Positions 1 through 10,866 of a stretch of DNA of 64,000 nt are shown here, piece by piece. The stretch spans positions 15,901,001 through 15,965,000 of the forward strand of contig CM060979.1 in assembly GCA_030765065.1 (NCBI GenBank), read 5' to 3'. Under the pieces are notes generated by a model. It saw only the letters and a list, made by a program, of their open reading frames with translations, did no database searches and was not told the origin of the DNA. This DNA is from Deroplatys truncata (lineage: Eukaryota > Arthropoda > Insecta > Mantodea > Mantidae). Made by a program: the position numbers and the translations under genes. The first letter of the stretch is position 1; each line of letters starts with the position of its first letter.

Positions 1-76
1 ATGGAGAATAACCGTTTGTAAAAATAGTTTGTACAAGAGTAGAGAAAGTCATGTGAGTGTAACACATCAGATTTTT
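1..76 (+). mobile_element. family H1 copy, 3' end only (cut by window edge)
   Basis: The window opens inside the conserved 3' end of an H1 element: GGAGAATAACCGTTTG, then the inverted subterminal motif GTAGAGAAAGT, the ATGTG...CACAT hairpin and the terminal CAGA plus T-run. Confidence 0.8.
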
Positions 77-192
77 CTACCTACTTAGTCTGGTTTCGTT
101 ATAGATACAAGAGGGATCGATAGTTAATGTTTGCAAGTGGGATGCTATACGCTGGTTTTGAAATTCCAGGACATCGCGTCAAACAGCTGAAT

Positions 193-578
193 AGAGAGAT
201 TCATTCATTCATTATCTGTTTACCCTCCTCTTATGTAGGACTTACACCCCCCAGGACTTACAAGCGGGTGCCTGGGGTCAGAGGCCCGTCGAGGAGCAGA
301 CACTCATGGATCAGATAGAGCATCCAGGATGGGTGATCAGCCCGATGCCTGGTATGGGATGAAGGAAGTAGATGAAACGAAATGTTGGTGAAATGGATGA
401 AAGGAAAGGTGATGATGGAGCAGTTGGAGGAATGAATGGCGGGGGAAACCGGAGAACCCGGGGAAAACCCGCCCAGACGCCGCTTCGTCCACCACAAATC
501 CCACATGTAGGTCCCTGGGATTGAACCCGGGCCGCCTCGGTGGGAGGCGAGCGGTCTAACCACTCGGCCACGGCCCTG
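193..578 (-). mobile_element. tRNA-derived SINE (SINE-D), single-unit copy
   Basis: Read on the minus strand, the head at 578-510 shows a pol III A box (TGGCCGAGTGG) and B box (GGTTCAATCCC) of a class II tRNA-like promoter. A ~300-bp body follows, and a (AATG)n 3' tail at about 190-215. The body carries one copy of the sequence that is amplified 22 times in the related copy at 17.9 kb. Two overlapping open frames across it (258-619) have no coding support. Confidence 0.75.
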
Positions 579-602
579 AATAAGGAGATTACTTTAAAAA
601 AA

Positions 603-822
603 TGTCTGATGAGTTGCATTCACATGATTACGTTACCCATTCCTCAACAATTATTTTTCGTGTTAATCGAGATAAACATTAGTACAATTGCTTTTGCTAA
701 TATTTCCCTGTAGGTACTAGAGGGGAATACAGTAAGCTTTAAGCGATAGTCAAATCTTTTAAGAGCTGGATCACAATGTGATGTCTTTGAAATTTTGTTC
801 TCTTTGCATGACCAAGAGTAAA
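603..822 (-). mobile_element. family H fragment
   Basis: Begins with a degraded CTGATGAGTTGCATTCACATGA terminus in reverse orientation and matches the end portion of H1 (TTAAGCGATAGTCAAAT). Truncated where the next H2 copy starts. Confidence 0.6.
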
Positions 823-823
823 A

Positions 824-2475
824 GTCTGATGTGATATATTCACACGACTGTATCCATTCTCTATTGCTTATCAGTGGCTATTCAAATTATTCTTTCGAAA
901 GTTTATTTTAATTTTAGTCGAGATAAATCTTTGCATAAATAGCTACATTACACATTTCGTTAAGGATACAAAGAGAACAGCGATAGTCAAATGTTTAACA
1001 ACTGGACGCTATATGCTGGCCTTAAAATTCCATACTGTTTCCATGACATCGCGAGAAACAACTGAATGTTGAAAGGACTTTAAAGAATGACAGTATATTG
1101 AACAACTCGAACCATTAATAACGGATATCTCTGAAATGGCTGATGTCACAAAATATTTATTTGAAATAACATATGTGTTTTAGAGAGATCTACATTTTTA
1201 CTTTCTCTACTACGTATAGTAAGTACGGGAAGTATTGTATTCCACCCAAAAATTCAATACCGAGATTTCACCGGAAATACATGTTTTGAGACCCCCTGAA
1301 GCAAAATAAAAGCATTTTTGGAAACATGTCCGTGTGTGTGTCTGTGTGTGTGTGTCTGTGTGTCTGTGAACAGCATAACTCAGAAACGAACAGTCGGATA
1401 AACACCAAACTTGATATTTGGGTTCAGTATCTTCCAGAGATACGACACGAAGGTTTTCAAGAATATCCCCCCACCCCAGACTACCCTTTACATGGAAGAT
1501 TTTTCGAAAATTTTAATTTTCTCAAAAATGGCTCTAACGATTTTGATTAAAATATCATATGTTTAAGATATTTTCATGACAAATAAAATGTATACCTTGA
1601 ATTTATTGGGAATGTCTCCAAAAGTATTCTTTATTGTGAACGACTTTTGCATAACTGGTAAACCATAAGAGATAGACAAAAGTTTACTACACAAAAAATG
1701 TAGATCGCGTTAAAATACACAATTTATGTCATATACATTTTTTTAGTTGAGTGAACCATCTTCGAGATATTGCTTGTTATTTCCTTAAATTTTCCAATAC
1801 TTATACTTTTTCTCAAATTCGTTATTCAATTTTTATGTCCTGGATATGCAAACAGAATATAATGCGCCACATAGCAACCAGCGCTTAAAATATTTGACTA
1901 TCGCTTAAAACCTACCATGTTCCCCTTGCATCTACAAGAAAATTAGCAATAAGATTGACATCTCGATATCTCGAGTAACATGAAGCATATGGAGAATAAA
2001 CGTTTGTAAAAATAGTTTGTACAAGAGTAGAGAAAGTCATGTGAGTGTAACACATCAGATTTTTTGTAATGGTACGTTTTCGTCTATCCCTTAACGTTTA
2101 CCAGTTATACTACATTATACAAAATTCCTTCAGAATGAAGAAGACTTCACAGACTATTTCCAGAAAATTCAAAGTATGTGCTTTATTTGTATTACAGTAT
2201 TTTAATCAAAATTTTCAGAGACATTTTTGAGAAAATAATAAATTTAGAAAAATGTTCCATGTAAAGGGTGATTTATTTTGGGGGCATTTACTTGAGAATA
2301 TTCGTGTCGTATCTTTGGAAGGTACTGAAGCTAAGTGCCAAATTTGGTAGTTAACGTACGTTTCGTTTTTGAATTATGCTGTTCAACAACATGTAAATCC
2401 TGTGTCATCGGTATCGAAGTTTTGGGTAGAATGCAATACCTTCTGCATTTACTAGGTACATTGTAGAGAAAATAA
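824..2475 (-). mobile_element. family H2 copy split by a nested H1 copy
   Basis: A reverse-oriented H2 element runs from CTGATGTGATATATTC to about 1199 and resumes after 2059 with GTACGTTTTCGTC, ending at TGTAGAGAAAAT near 2470. The split lies in the T-run of TCTACATTTTT/TGT..GTACG, the usual target of the family. Confidence 0.75.
1200..2059 (+). mobile_element. family H1 copy, full length, nested
   Basis: Starts with ACTTTCTCTACTACGTATAG, holds a GT-rich microsatellite near 1331-1365, and ends with AGTAGAGAAAGT, the ATGTG/CACAT hairpin and CAGA(T)n. It is 860 bp long and inserted in the T-run of the surrounding H2 copy without a clear target duplication. Confidence 0.8.
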
Positions 2476-2477
2476 AA

Positions 2478-3263
2478 AAACCGGTGCGTTACATTCTCAT
2501 GACTTTCTCCACCCTCTGTCACTTATTAGTGGGTATACAACTATTCTTACAAAAGTTTAAGATATTTTCACATCTACTTCATTTTAATCGAGATAAGCGT
2601 TTCCTGAAACAGCTACATTACACATTTCGATAACAGCGATAGTCAAATGTTTAACAACTGAACGCTATATGCTGCCTTAAAATTCCACACTGTTTCCATG
2701 ACATCGCGAGAAACAACTGAAAATCGATAGTACTTTGAAGTAGTTATTAAATAGTGATCACTTCGAGCCATTAATAACGGATATCTCGTAAATGGCTGAT
2801 TTCACAGAAAAAGTTGCTTGAAATAAATTGTGGGTTTTGAAGAGTCCTACAAGTTTTGTGTAGTACGTTTTCGTCCATCCGTTAACGTTTACCAGTTATA
2901 CAAGATTATACAAAATTCCTTTCGAATGAAGAGGACTTCACAAGCTATTCCATGAAAGTTCAAGGTACGCATTTTATTTGTTATGTAAATATGTTGAATA
3001 TATGGTATCGTTAGAGCCATGTTTTAGAAAGTAACAAAATTTGATACATGTTGGATGTAAGAGGTAGTTACAGTTGGGGAGCTTTGTGAAAATCCTCGTG
3101 TTACGATTTTGGAATGTACTGAACTTAAATACCAAGTGTGGTGTGTATCCGGCATTTCATTTATGAGTTATGCTGTTTGTACCCAGGGACCCCTTTTTGG
3201 ATTCGGAAGTGTTGGGTGGAATGCAATAACTCATCTATGTACTAGATTTGCGGTAGAGAAAGT
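2478..3263 (-). mobile_element. family H2 copy
   Basis: Reverse-oriented H2 with the diagnostic internal block (AACAGCGATAGTCAAATG, CACTGTTTCCATGACATCGC) and terminal GTAGAGAAAGT at 3253-3263. It lacks the CA microsatellite. Confidence 0.7.
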
Positions 3264-3272
3264 AAAAAGAAA

Positions 3273-4036
3273 TCTGATGTGTTACACTCACATGACTTTC
3301 TCTACTCTTGTACAAACTTTTTACAAACGCTTATTCTCCATATGCTTCATGTTAATCGAGATGTTAATCTTATTGCTAATTTGCTTGTAGATGCAAGGGG
3401 AATATGGTAGGCTTTAAGCGATAGTCAAATGTTTTAAGAGCTGGTTGCTATGTGGAGTATTCCATTCTGTTTGCATTACCAGGACAAAAAATGAATAACG
3501 AATTCCCATTTGAGAAAAATTATAAGTATTGGAATAACAAGCAATATCTCGAAAATGGTTCACTCAACAAAAAAATGTATATGACATAAATTGTGAATTT
3601 TAACGCGATCTACATCTTTTGCGTAGTAAAATTTGGTCTATCTCTTATGGTTTACCAGTTATGCAAAAGTCGTTCACAATGAAGAATACTTTTGGAGACA
3701 TTCCCAGAAAATTCGAGATATACATTTTATTTGTCATGGAAATATCTTAAACATATGATATTTTAATCAAAATCGTGAGAGCCGTTTTTGAGAAAATTAA
3801 AATTTTCGAAAAATGTTCCATGTAAAGGGTACTCTGGGGTGGGGGGATTTCCTTGAAAACCTTCGTGTCGCGTCTCTGGAAGATAATGAACGTAAATACC
3901 AAGTTTGGTGTTTATCCGACTGTTCGTTTCTGAGTTATGCTGTTCACAGACACACACATGGTCATGTTTCCAAAAATGTTTTTTTTGGATTTAGGGGGTC
4001 TCAAAACATATATTTACTATACGTAGTAGAGAAAGT
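3273..4036 (-). mobile_element. family H1 copy
   Basis: Near-complete reverse-oriented H1: TCTGATGTGTTACACTCAC terminus at left and TACGTAGTAGAGAAAGT at right. A short CA run lies near 3950. It contains one of the recurring ~100-codon open frames of the family (from 3813), here frame-shifted at its end. Confidence 0.8.
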
Positions 4037-4454
4037 AAAATGTCATTTTTGGCATGGTTTTCCAAATCTGATTACTAATAGACTCACAAGAAGTGAAAAG
4101 GAATCTAAGATAGCTGTGATACTTCCATTGAGTTGATTTACGAGAGCTGTCAACGTTTTTCTGCTCGTATATTTCTCAGTCCTGCTGCCCGATTTCTCTT
4201 GATTGACAGACAGACAGGCAGCTTCAAATGTTCTTTCATAAAAACGTGTCTTAAACCTCACTCTTGTGTTTATACAACACGGTTATTCATTCAATAAATC
4301 AAAGCCACCAATTTGTAAACACGTGTCATTCCTGGAGTATAGGAATTATTGTTGGAGCCCACGTGAATGATGGCGGTGCTGGAGTGTAATTTATGGCATC
4401 CACGGTCCAAATTAATGTTACCCACACGTAAAAGAGTTGTAAGGTCTCGCTCAC
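4037..4454 (-). other. Lim1 intron, non-repetitive segment downstream of exon
   Basis: Between the last copy of family H and the Lim1 donor site, about 400 bp look single-copy. No further exon is recognisable. A GACAGACAGACAGGC run near 4205 recurs almost unchanged near 32115. An open frame runs from the exon across the donor to 4291, but that is read-through. Confidence 0.5.
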
Positions 4455-4737
4455 CTGGGGGGTTGAAGGGCAGAGGCTGTCCGGGAGGGCCTTGGTGTGG
4501 ATGATGGCCGGGAAAGAACTCGTGGTGGAAGCCCGCGGGGCCGCCGTATCCGAACTCGAACTTGCCGTCGGCCGTGGCAAAGTAGGGGAAGCCGGGCGGC
4601 GGTTCGTCGAGACCCCCGGGGCTCAGGTTCATGGGGAACCCCCGCATCTTGCGCGAACTTCCGAAGAATGGACCTCTTCCCATGGAGGTGAGCTGCTTGA
4701 GTCGCCTCTCCTTGCTTCTCTTGTTCTGGAACCAAAC
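4455..4737 (-). CDS. Lim1: Lim1 (Lhx1/5-type LIM-homeodomain factor), internal exon
   Basis: Lim1 is a nuclear DNA-binding transcription factor that patterns head, appendages and nervous system. This exon encodes the end of homeodomain helix 3 (VWFQNKRSKERRLKQL) and the adjoining Lim1-specific stretch FFGSSRKMRGFPMNLSPGGL, followed by a Pro/Gly/His/Phe-rich tail. The minus strand shows a good acceptor (TTGCAG just right of 4737) and donor (CAG/GTGAGC at 4455/4454). The exon starts in phase 0 exactly between homeodomain residues 46 (Gln) and 47 (Val), a position where many homeobox genes have an intron, and ends in phase 1. Its 283 bp are G+C rich against AT-rich flanks. The open frame has no stops or frameshifts. 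Lys instead of Arg in WFQN[K/R]R is, as far as I recall, normal for insect Lim1. LIM domains, the first part of the homeobox and the C-terminal exon are not seen in the window. Confidence 0.93.
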
Positions 4738-4889
4738 CTGCAACACCAACACCGAATACACGTTATATACAACCCAAAAAGTTTAAATTTAGAAAATTCG
4801 TGTTTCTTAATGGCAGACATAACGACGAAAAATGATATTTTTAATTTTTTGTACCGTCTTATTAATTGGATTTCCTATTTCATTTAGTA
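4738..4889 (-). other. Lim1 intron just upstream of exon
   Basis: AT-rich intron sequence with the acceptor at its left edge (pyrimidine-poor, GTGTTGGTGTTGCAG on the minus strand). An IS630/mariner-type element is inserted about 150 bp from the acceptor. Confidence 0.6.
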
Positions 4890-5836
4890 TACAGGCTGTT
4901 TCAGAAATACTTTTACAAACTTCGGGTATGGGTTCCTCACACCAAAAGAAGGAAAAAAGTTCATATCAACATATGTTCATAATCTTTGGTTTTCGCGTTA
5001 TTCCTGTCACAATGAAAGTGTGAGTTCATTTCTCTATGCATTCATAGAAGGCGTTGACCCATTGTACTACATACGGTAGATGGCGAAGTGTTGCCAAGGA
5101 GACTTGTTTACGTTTGTCATTTATCTGTCTTCAACGTTTCAATTGTGTACATGTAGTGAGTAAACTGCACGTGTTTCGTTCCACCATGGATGGATATTCA
5201 TTTCGTGAACAGGCAGACATGACTTTTTAAGTATGGTCGCGCGAATGGTAATGGACGCGAGGCTGCACGGTTCTATCAGATGGAGTTTCCCGACCGAAGA
5301 CAACCGAGTCATCCAACCTTTGTCGCTGTTTATCGTCGCCTTGCTGATAAATGTGATAAATGCTTGGCTCCGGCACATTTTGTCGCATTGTTCGAGATGC
5401 ACTGATTGGTAATCTGACCATGACCGATGGATAGGCAGAGGAGGACCAGTTCCATGGCCCGCACGTTCTCCCGACTTCAATCCTGTGGATTTTTACCTCT
5501 GGGGGCATCTTAAATCATTGGTTTATGGAGCATCCATCCCGGATGCATCATCGACGTGTCATGGAAGCCTGCGAAACCATTCGACACCATCCCGGAGTTT
5601 TTTACAGGGTGCGACATTCCATGATTCGACGAGTACAGGCATGCATAGAAGCAAGAGGAGGACATTTTGAGCATTTATTATGAGTTTTGTGTGTTATAAG
5701 TGTACCACTGTGTTGAACACCTCCTAACGAGAAAACAAAGGATTATGAGACATATGTTCATATGAACTTTTTTCCTTCTTGTGGTGTAGGGAACCCGTAC
5801 CCGAAGTTTGTAAAAGTATTTCTGAAACATTCTGTA
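4890..5836 (+). mobile_element. IS630/mariner-superfamily element (DUF4817-type), internally deleted
   Basis: Long, nearly identical inverted ends of about 85-90 bp bound the element (TACAGGCTGTTTCAGAAATA at left, its inverse at 5817-5836) with TA at both sides. The plus strand encodes, after 5230, a helix-turn-helix N-terminal stretch (NGREAARFYQMEFPDRRQPSHPTF) of the insect DUF4817 transposase group. After a large deletion it encodes the C-terminal catalytic signature ARSPDFNPVDFYLWGHLKSL near 5455-5517. A +1 frameshift follows, then EACETIR and CIEARGGHFEH to about 5665. The central DDE region is missing, so the element is inactive. Confidence 0.8.
5230..5669 (+). pseudogene. transposase relic (DUF4817 plus DDE_3 C-terminus)
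   Basis: The N-terminal DNA-binding part (about 5230-5360) and the C-terminal catalytic part (about 5450-5669) are joined after loss of the middle of the protein. At least one frameshift divides the C-terminal part, between SLVYGASIPDA in one frame and VMEACETIRHHPGVF in the next. The third catalytic Asp lies in the SPDFNPVDFYLW motif. Confidence 0.75.
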
Positions 5837-5886
5837 TATTTCATGGTTACAGGCATCATATTTAGGTTTATTTTAAATCCATTTTT

Positions 5887-6822
5887 ACTTTGTCCACCAC
5901 GCTCTAGTAGGTAGAGAATTCAACCCAAAAATCAGATGTCGAGATTTCACCGAAAAGAGTAAAAGGTCCATGCATGTGTGTAATGTAAAGAGCATAGCTC
6001 AAAAACGAAAAAGTCGGATAAATAGCAAACTTGGTATTTAGGTTCATAACATTCCTAAGATATGACAACAAAATTGTCAATGAAATCCCCCACCCCAAAC
6101 TACCATTTACATGCAACGTTTTATGAAATTTTTTATTTTTTAAAAAATGAGTAAATGTTTTTATTAAAACATCGTATATTAAATATACTTACATGACAAA
6201 TGTATGTACTGAATTTTCTGGGAATAGCCTGGAAGGAGTTTTAAATAATCTTGTATAACTGGTAAATGTTAAGGGATAGATGAAAACGTACTACACAAAA
6301 AATGTACTAGTCGGGCACAATATGAGTGCGTGTGGTGGGAAGAGGAGCTATAAACGGTTACGAAATAAGCGGGCGGGGCATGTAGTACTGTTTCAATTAT
6401 GCGACTGTACCTGTCGGCCACGATATGAATGCGCTTGGTGGAGGGCGCAACTTGTTTTGTTGACAATCAAGGCTAGGGATCAAAGGGGTGTGAGCGGCAA
6501 GGCGATACACAAAAATGTTGTACACTTCTTTAAAACAGACAGTTTATTTCCAATGATTTGTATGGCATCAACAACCATTTCCGAAATATCCATTTATTAT
6601 CGTTTGAATTTTTCAATACCTTGCGAAAATGTTTGAAGTGCTGTCGCTATTCGGTTGTTCCTCACGATGTCACGGAAACAGCTTAAAAATTTAAGGCCAG
6701 CATGTAGCAGCCCGCTTTTAAACATCTGACAACATGATGAAGTATATAGAAAAAAAAAGGTTTTATAAGAAAAGTTTGTTAAACGTTAGTGGGTAGAAAA
6801 AGCCATGTGATTGTGAATGAGA
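5887..6822 (+). mobile_element. family H2 copy carrying a foreign insert
   Basis: Forward-oriented H2: a degraded ACTTTGTCCACC start, the AAACTTGGTATTTAGGTTCA block, then a 199-bp foreign segment (6307-6505), then H2 sequence again to AGCCATGTGATTGTGAATGA. Confidence 0.7.
6307..6505. mobile_element. unclassified 199-bp insertion with target duplication
   Basis: A G+C-richer segment interrupts an H2 copy and is flanked by a direct repeat (TACACAAAAAATGT at 6292 and TACACAAAAATGT at 6506) as expected for a retroposon target duplication. It contains an internal degenerate ~30-bp direct repeat (6311 and 6414, 103 bp apart, both TCGG.CAC.ATATGA.TGCG). There is no tail, no pol III boxes and no coding frame I recognise. 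Confidence 0.55.
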
Positions 6823-6824
6823 GT

Positions 6825-7200
6825 TCTCTGCTCTCACTCCTTGGGCCAGCATATTGTTTATTACCAGTGATGCATTGCTGGCGTGTTGTCATTCACCGAA
6901 ATGAACGAGCAAATGCCGGCACTGAACCTGCGTTATTTTATTTTCAACATCCATCAGCTCTTGAAAAAAAATCCCAGACAGGTACCAGACCAACCAATCA
7001 ACAGAGATGCAGTGCATTTGTTTGCAGCCCTCCGGGTACTGTCTATCAGACCGGCGCGGCGCCCTCAGGCTTGTCGGGAGTGCGTGAAGTGAGTATGGTT
7101 TTATCATAGAAAGTAAAGGTGTCGAGGTAAAATTCAAATTACAAATGTGCCTTCTCAAACTTCATAGGCGAGAATTTGCCTGGGTGATTAAAATACCGTT
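6825..7200. other. non-repetitive stretch, no gene recognised
   Basis: G+C-richer than its surroundings, with two overlapping open frames of 106 and 69 codons on the plus strand that match nothing I know. A weak donor-like GAAGTGAGTA sits at about 7087. It may be ordinary intron or intergenic DNA. Confidence 0.3.
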
Positions 7201-7206
7201 ATTTTG

Positions 7207-7977
7207 ACTTTCTCTATGTAGGAGAAGTACTAAAAATTCGAAACCTAGATTTCACCGGAAATACATGTTTTGAAGCACTCTGAATCCCCCCCAAAAAAAG
7301 CATTTTTAGAAAAAGTTCCGTGTGTGTGTGTGTGTGTGGCTGTGAACAACATAACTCAAAGTGGATAAACACGAAACTTGGTATTTAAGTTCAGAATCTT
7401 TCAAAGATGCGACACGAAGGTTTTCAACAAAATTCCCCCACACTAGACTACCCTTTTTCATGGAAACATTTTTCGAAAATTTTGATTTTTTTAAAAAATG
7501 GCTCTAACGATTTTTATTAAAATATCATATGTTTAAGATATTTTCATCACAAATTAAGTGTAGGTATATCTTGAATATTCTAGGAATGTCCCCAAAAGTC
7601 CTTTTCATTCTGAATGACTTTCGCATAAGTGCTAAACCGTAAGAGATAGACAAAATTTTACTACACAAAAAATGTAGATCTCGTTAAAACAAATAATTTA
7701 CGTCATATACTTTTTTGTGGACTAAACCATTTCAAGATATTCCTTGTTATTTGTTTTTTTATGTTCTGGTAATGCAAAGAGAATGGAATGCGCCACATAG
7801 CAACCAGCTCTTAAAACATTTGACTATCGCTTAAAGCCTACCATATTCCCCTTGCATCTACAAGAAAATTAGCAATAGGATTAACATCTCGATTAACATG
7901 AAGCATATGGAGAATAAGCGTTTGTAAAAATAGTTTGTACAAGAGTAGAGAAAGTCATGTGAGTGTAACACATCAGA
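7207..7977 (+). mobile_element. family H1 copy
   Basis: Forward H1 with a slightly degraded start (ACTTTCTCTATGTAGG), a (GT)9-type run near 7321 and a perfect 3' end (AGTAGAGAAAGTCATGTGAG, CACATCAGA, T-run). Confidence 0.8.
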
Positions 7978-7984
7978 TTTTTTT

Positions 7985-8380
7985 ATACATACAATGTTAG
8001 AAGTTAGATCCACTACGTAAACAAATACTTCTAATTTGCATGAACATTTATGAAGGAATAAGTAATCCTAATTTAATACAGATACTGTTTAAGGAACAGT
8101 GGGAGTGAGTTTTTAGGTGAAAATGACAACATTTTCGATTTTTGAACTATATTACATAAATATTCTATTAACACCTGTGAATAATTTTGCGACATAGTTT
8201 TAAAAATTAAAGTATGTTTTATTTATTGGATCCAAAAAATTAATTAATGCTGAAAAAACAAGCAACATTTTAACACATTTATTTTCACTGTACTAAAGTT
8301 GTACAAAATGTCACTCTTATACTTCTCGACAAGTATGAATGCTCAAGACGGTTTTAAGTCTTTGCATTTTTTTCGCTAAT
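7985..8380. other. AT-rich stretch, nothing recognised
   Basis: No open frame of note, no known repeat family and no RNA gene signature seen. Confidence 0.4.
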
Positions 8381-8382
8381 TT

Positions 8383-9336
8383 GAGGCAGTATTTTTAGCA
8401 CTAAAATAATTTCAGTCAAATTATATAATATGTAAATTCAATAACAGTCCGCCTTGAAGCAATACCTGTATGTAATAATTTGTAAAATGTATGTAACAGT
8501 CATTGCATATGCTTATATTATTGTAAACATGTTCAATAATGTTATATAAATGCATTACGTAATTTAATAATGTAGGAGCTGTGAGAATAATAAGTTAAAC
8601 GTTGCTAACAATGAAGTAAAAATGAGGTAATATTGGGTTTGAGAGTTTAAATGTTATTTGTGATTCTTGGAAGCATTAATGTAATTTTAGTGACAGTTTA
8701 TAAAAAAATAGCCAATCAACAACCAGAAAAAGCTTTAGTTAAATGCAGGTATTCTATTGGAGTAAAAATAGCCAATCAGAGACTTGGAATACAGAAATTT
8801 ACAAGTTTAGACGTTGAAATCTAGCCAGTTGCCTGCAGACAGTGATAGTAACCGGATGCAAGATGCGTCCTCGAAAGATATTTAATACGTATTCGTGTGA
8901 TACGAAAATAAGTTACGTATTAAAAAGTGCAAGTATTAAATAAAATAATCTCACAGCTCTCGATATCAGTGAAGTGCTATTTAATTTGTATCAAGGATTA
9001 ATAAAACGGAGGGAATTAAAACTTAAAATCTGTGTAAGCCTACATTCTTGTCGCATCACGCCCTGCCAAGACTTCCATGTCTCTAACAATTATACTGACG
9101 CAGCCGAGGCAAACATAGTTATTTAATACTTAAAAGAAACAGTTTAATTACAAAGTTAATGTTTTTTAAACTTGGGGCAAATGCCACCTGAAAGTACATT
9201 TGGGGTGAAGGCTACCGGAAACTGTTTACAATACGTACGGTTGCAACTACTACAAGTTCGGCTCCCCAACAGTTGAACTATAATATAACTCCTACTTCAA
9301 ACGGTCTTTTCATACATAACGCAACTATCTTCTTCA
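8383..9336 (+). mobile_element. LTR-2 retrotransposon long terminal repeat, solo
   Basis: Starts TGAGGCAGTATTTTTAGCAC and is shared with copies at 41786, 45917 (minus) and 50141 (minus). It has CCAATCAAC/CCAATCAG CAAT-type sites near 8712-8780, a GAATCTCACAGCTCTC-like block near 8940-8960 and GACGCAGCCGAGGCAAACA near 9098, and it is followed directly by primer-site-like sequence. No gag or pol frame follows, so it is a remnant. Confidence 0.65.
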
Positions 9337-9337
9337 A

Positions 9338-9490
9338 ATTGACGTCCATACGTGGAGCTAAATAAATAAACAACTACTATAACAAACAAACTACTTCAAA
9401 TCGGCGTTTCCATACGTGAAACAATAATTTTCTCAAATTGGCGTCCATTGGGGTGTTATTCTTCAAATTGGTTCCCAAAACGTGGGGCTA
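9338..9490 (+). repeat. iterated tRNA-Lys primer-binding-site-like motifs
   Basis: Four degenerate units lie at about 9338, 9400, 9437 and 9463, each built as CTTCAAATTGGCGTCCAnACGTGGGGCTA. The canonical form TGGCGCCCAACGTGGGG is complementary to the 3' end of insect tRNA-Lys(CUU) including CCA. Normal LTR elements carry one such site. Confidence 0.6.
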
Positions 9491-9499
9491 ATTAATACC

Positions 9500-10370
9500 T
9501 TCTTCAAATTACAAATATTTAATTCTGTTATCTAAGAAATTATTTGAAGCTAGAGCTTTGAGATTTTCCAGAGTTATTTATTTATTTTCCCATATTATGT
9601 GTGGCAATTTTGAAGCAAACAGCTTTTAAACTTAAAAAAAAAAAAAAAATCAGTCCCGGTATACCTTAAACATGGACATACTGCAAATTATTCAGCTTGG
9701 AAACTACACTGATGACCTTTGTCGGTCAAGTGGAAAGAAAAACAAGGCAGTAGCTACTCAGTCAATACAAAACATCAATTTTTGTATGACCACACTATAA
9801 CACGTTGCTTACATGTGACGTAACTGAACTAGAATGACGGCGCGCGCACCTTGCACCTTCAAGCAGCAGTCCACTGGAATCCAATCCCCAGATAAACAAT
9901 GAAACATGTGTATTTAAAATAAAATATTGTTCATTGTAATCTTAATACTCTAATAAACGGAGTTCATTTTCCTTTGTTTCAATATTATTCAATATACGTT
10001 ACCTGCAAAACATCAATGAATGTGGCTTGGACTCAACACTACTGTCATCTGTTGCACTGTTGGCAACGCTCAAGGTGCTGCCTTCCGATCAGCATTTAAT
10101 TACATACAAGTAACAAGTTAAGATATTTTTGTAAAAACATAGTCGTCCAAAAACAGTAGTATGCAACTTGACTAAAATGGTAACTAAGACGCTCGTGTGA
10201 AAGTTATCAAACTCGCATCTTAATTACTACCATTATAGTCTATTACACTATTATGCAACAAGTGCGCAATGTTGATATTATAGCACAAGTGTCATATTAA
10301 GATTTACCACGAGTTGTATACAATATCTTATGCAATCCTAACATTATAAATTATAGGAAAGTAAAGATAG
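9500..10370. other. no gene seen
   Basis: Unique-looking AT-rich DNA with an A15-type homopolymer near 9631. A block near 10295-10355 (AAGATTTACCACGAGTTGTA) is diverged but recognisable again near 36785-36840, so it is an old repeat. Confidence 0.4.
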
Positions 10371-10446
10371 CTTTAGTAAAAATAGTATGTTTCCCAACTA
10401 ATACGGATATAAGGAAGAGAAAGTCATGTGAGTCAATCCCATCAGA
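10371..10446 (+). mobile_element. family H fragment, 3' end
   Basis: Ends with AGAGAAAGTCATGTGAG followed by CCCATCAGA and a T-run. The 5' part is lost. Confidence 0.6.
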
Positions 10447-10577
10447 TTTTTTCCGGTAAACCAGGGGATCTCAAATTCGAGATGACATACCCCAATGGCG
10501 CCTTAGAATGCCATAAGTCCTGGACATCATAGTTAAGCCTATATTAGGTCAATGAATGCAATTTCCATTAACTCCCA

Positions 10578-10720
10578 TTCATGGTAGCTCAGTTGGTTGC
10601 AGCAAGGTACGGAAACCGGAGGATCCGGATTCAAATCCCGGCTATGGCATTGAATTTTTCAGTCGTCTGATTCTATCTTTCTATAAGTAAGAGCTGTTTA
10701 TATGTTAATGAGACGTTAGA
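10578..10720 (+). mobile_element. tRNA-like SINE fragment
   Basis: A box-like TAGCTCAGTTGG and B box-like GGATTCAAATCCC spaced as in a tRNA promoter, followed by unstructured sequence. The arms do not fold into an intact tRNA. Confidence 0.5.
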
Positions 10721-10866
10721 CGTTTTACTAGATCTTAGAGGCTTAGGACCTTAAAAACAAAATTTTCGGTACCTAAAATAGCTCTAATATTATAAATGCG
10801 TTGCATTTACCTCAGCGGAAATACGCGTTTTGGAGTAGCCTAAAGCAAAATAATAAAAAAAAAAAA

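Noticed and set aside
258-619. Two ~100-codon minus-strand open frames
   Set aside because: They are translations of the tRNA-derived SINE head and body. Similar peptides arise wherever this SINE occurs.
4291-4454. Extension of the Lim1 frame past 4455
   Set aside because: A good donor lies at 4454 and the downstream translation loses all Lim1 similarity, so it is intron read-through.
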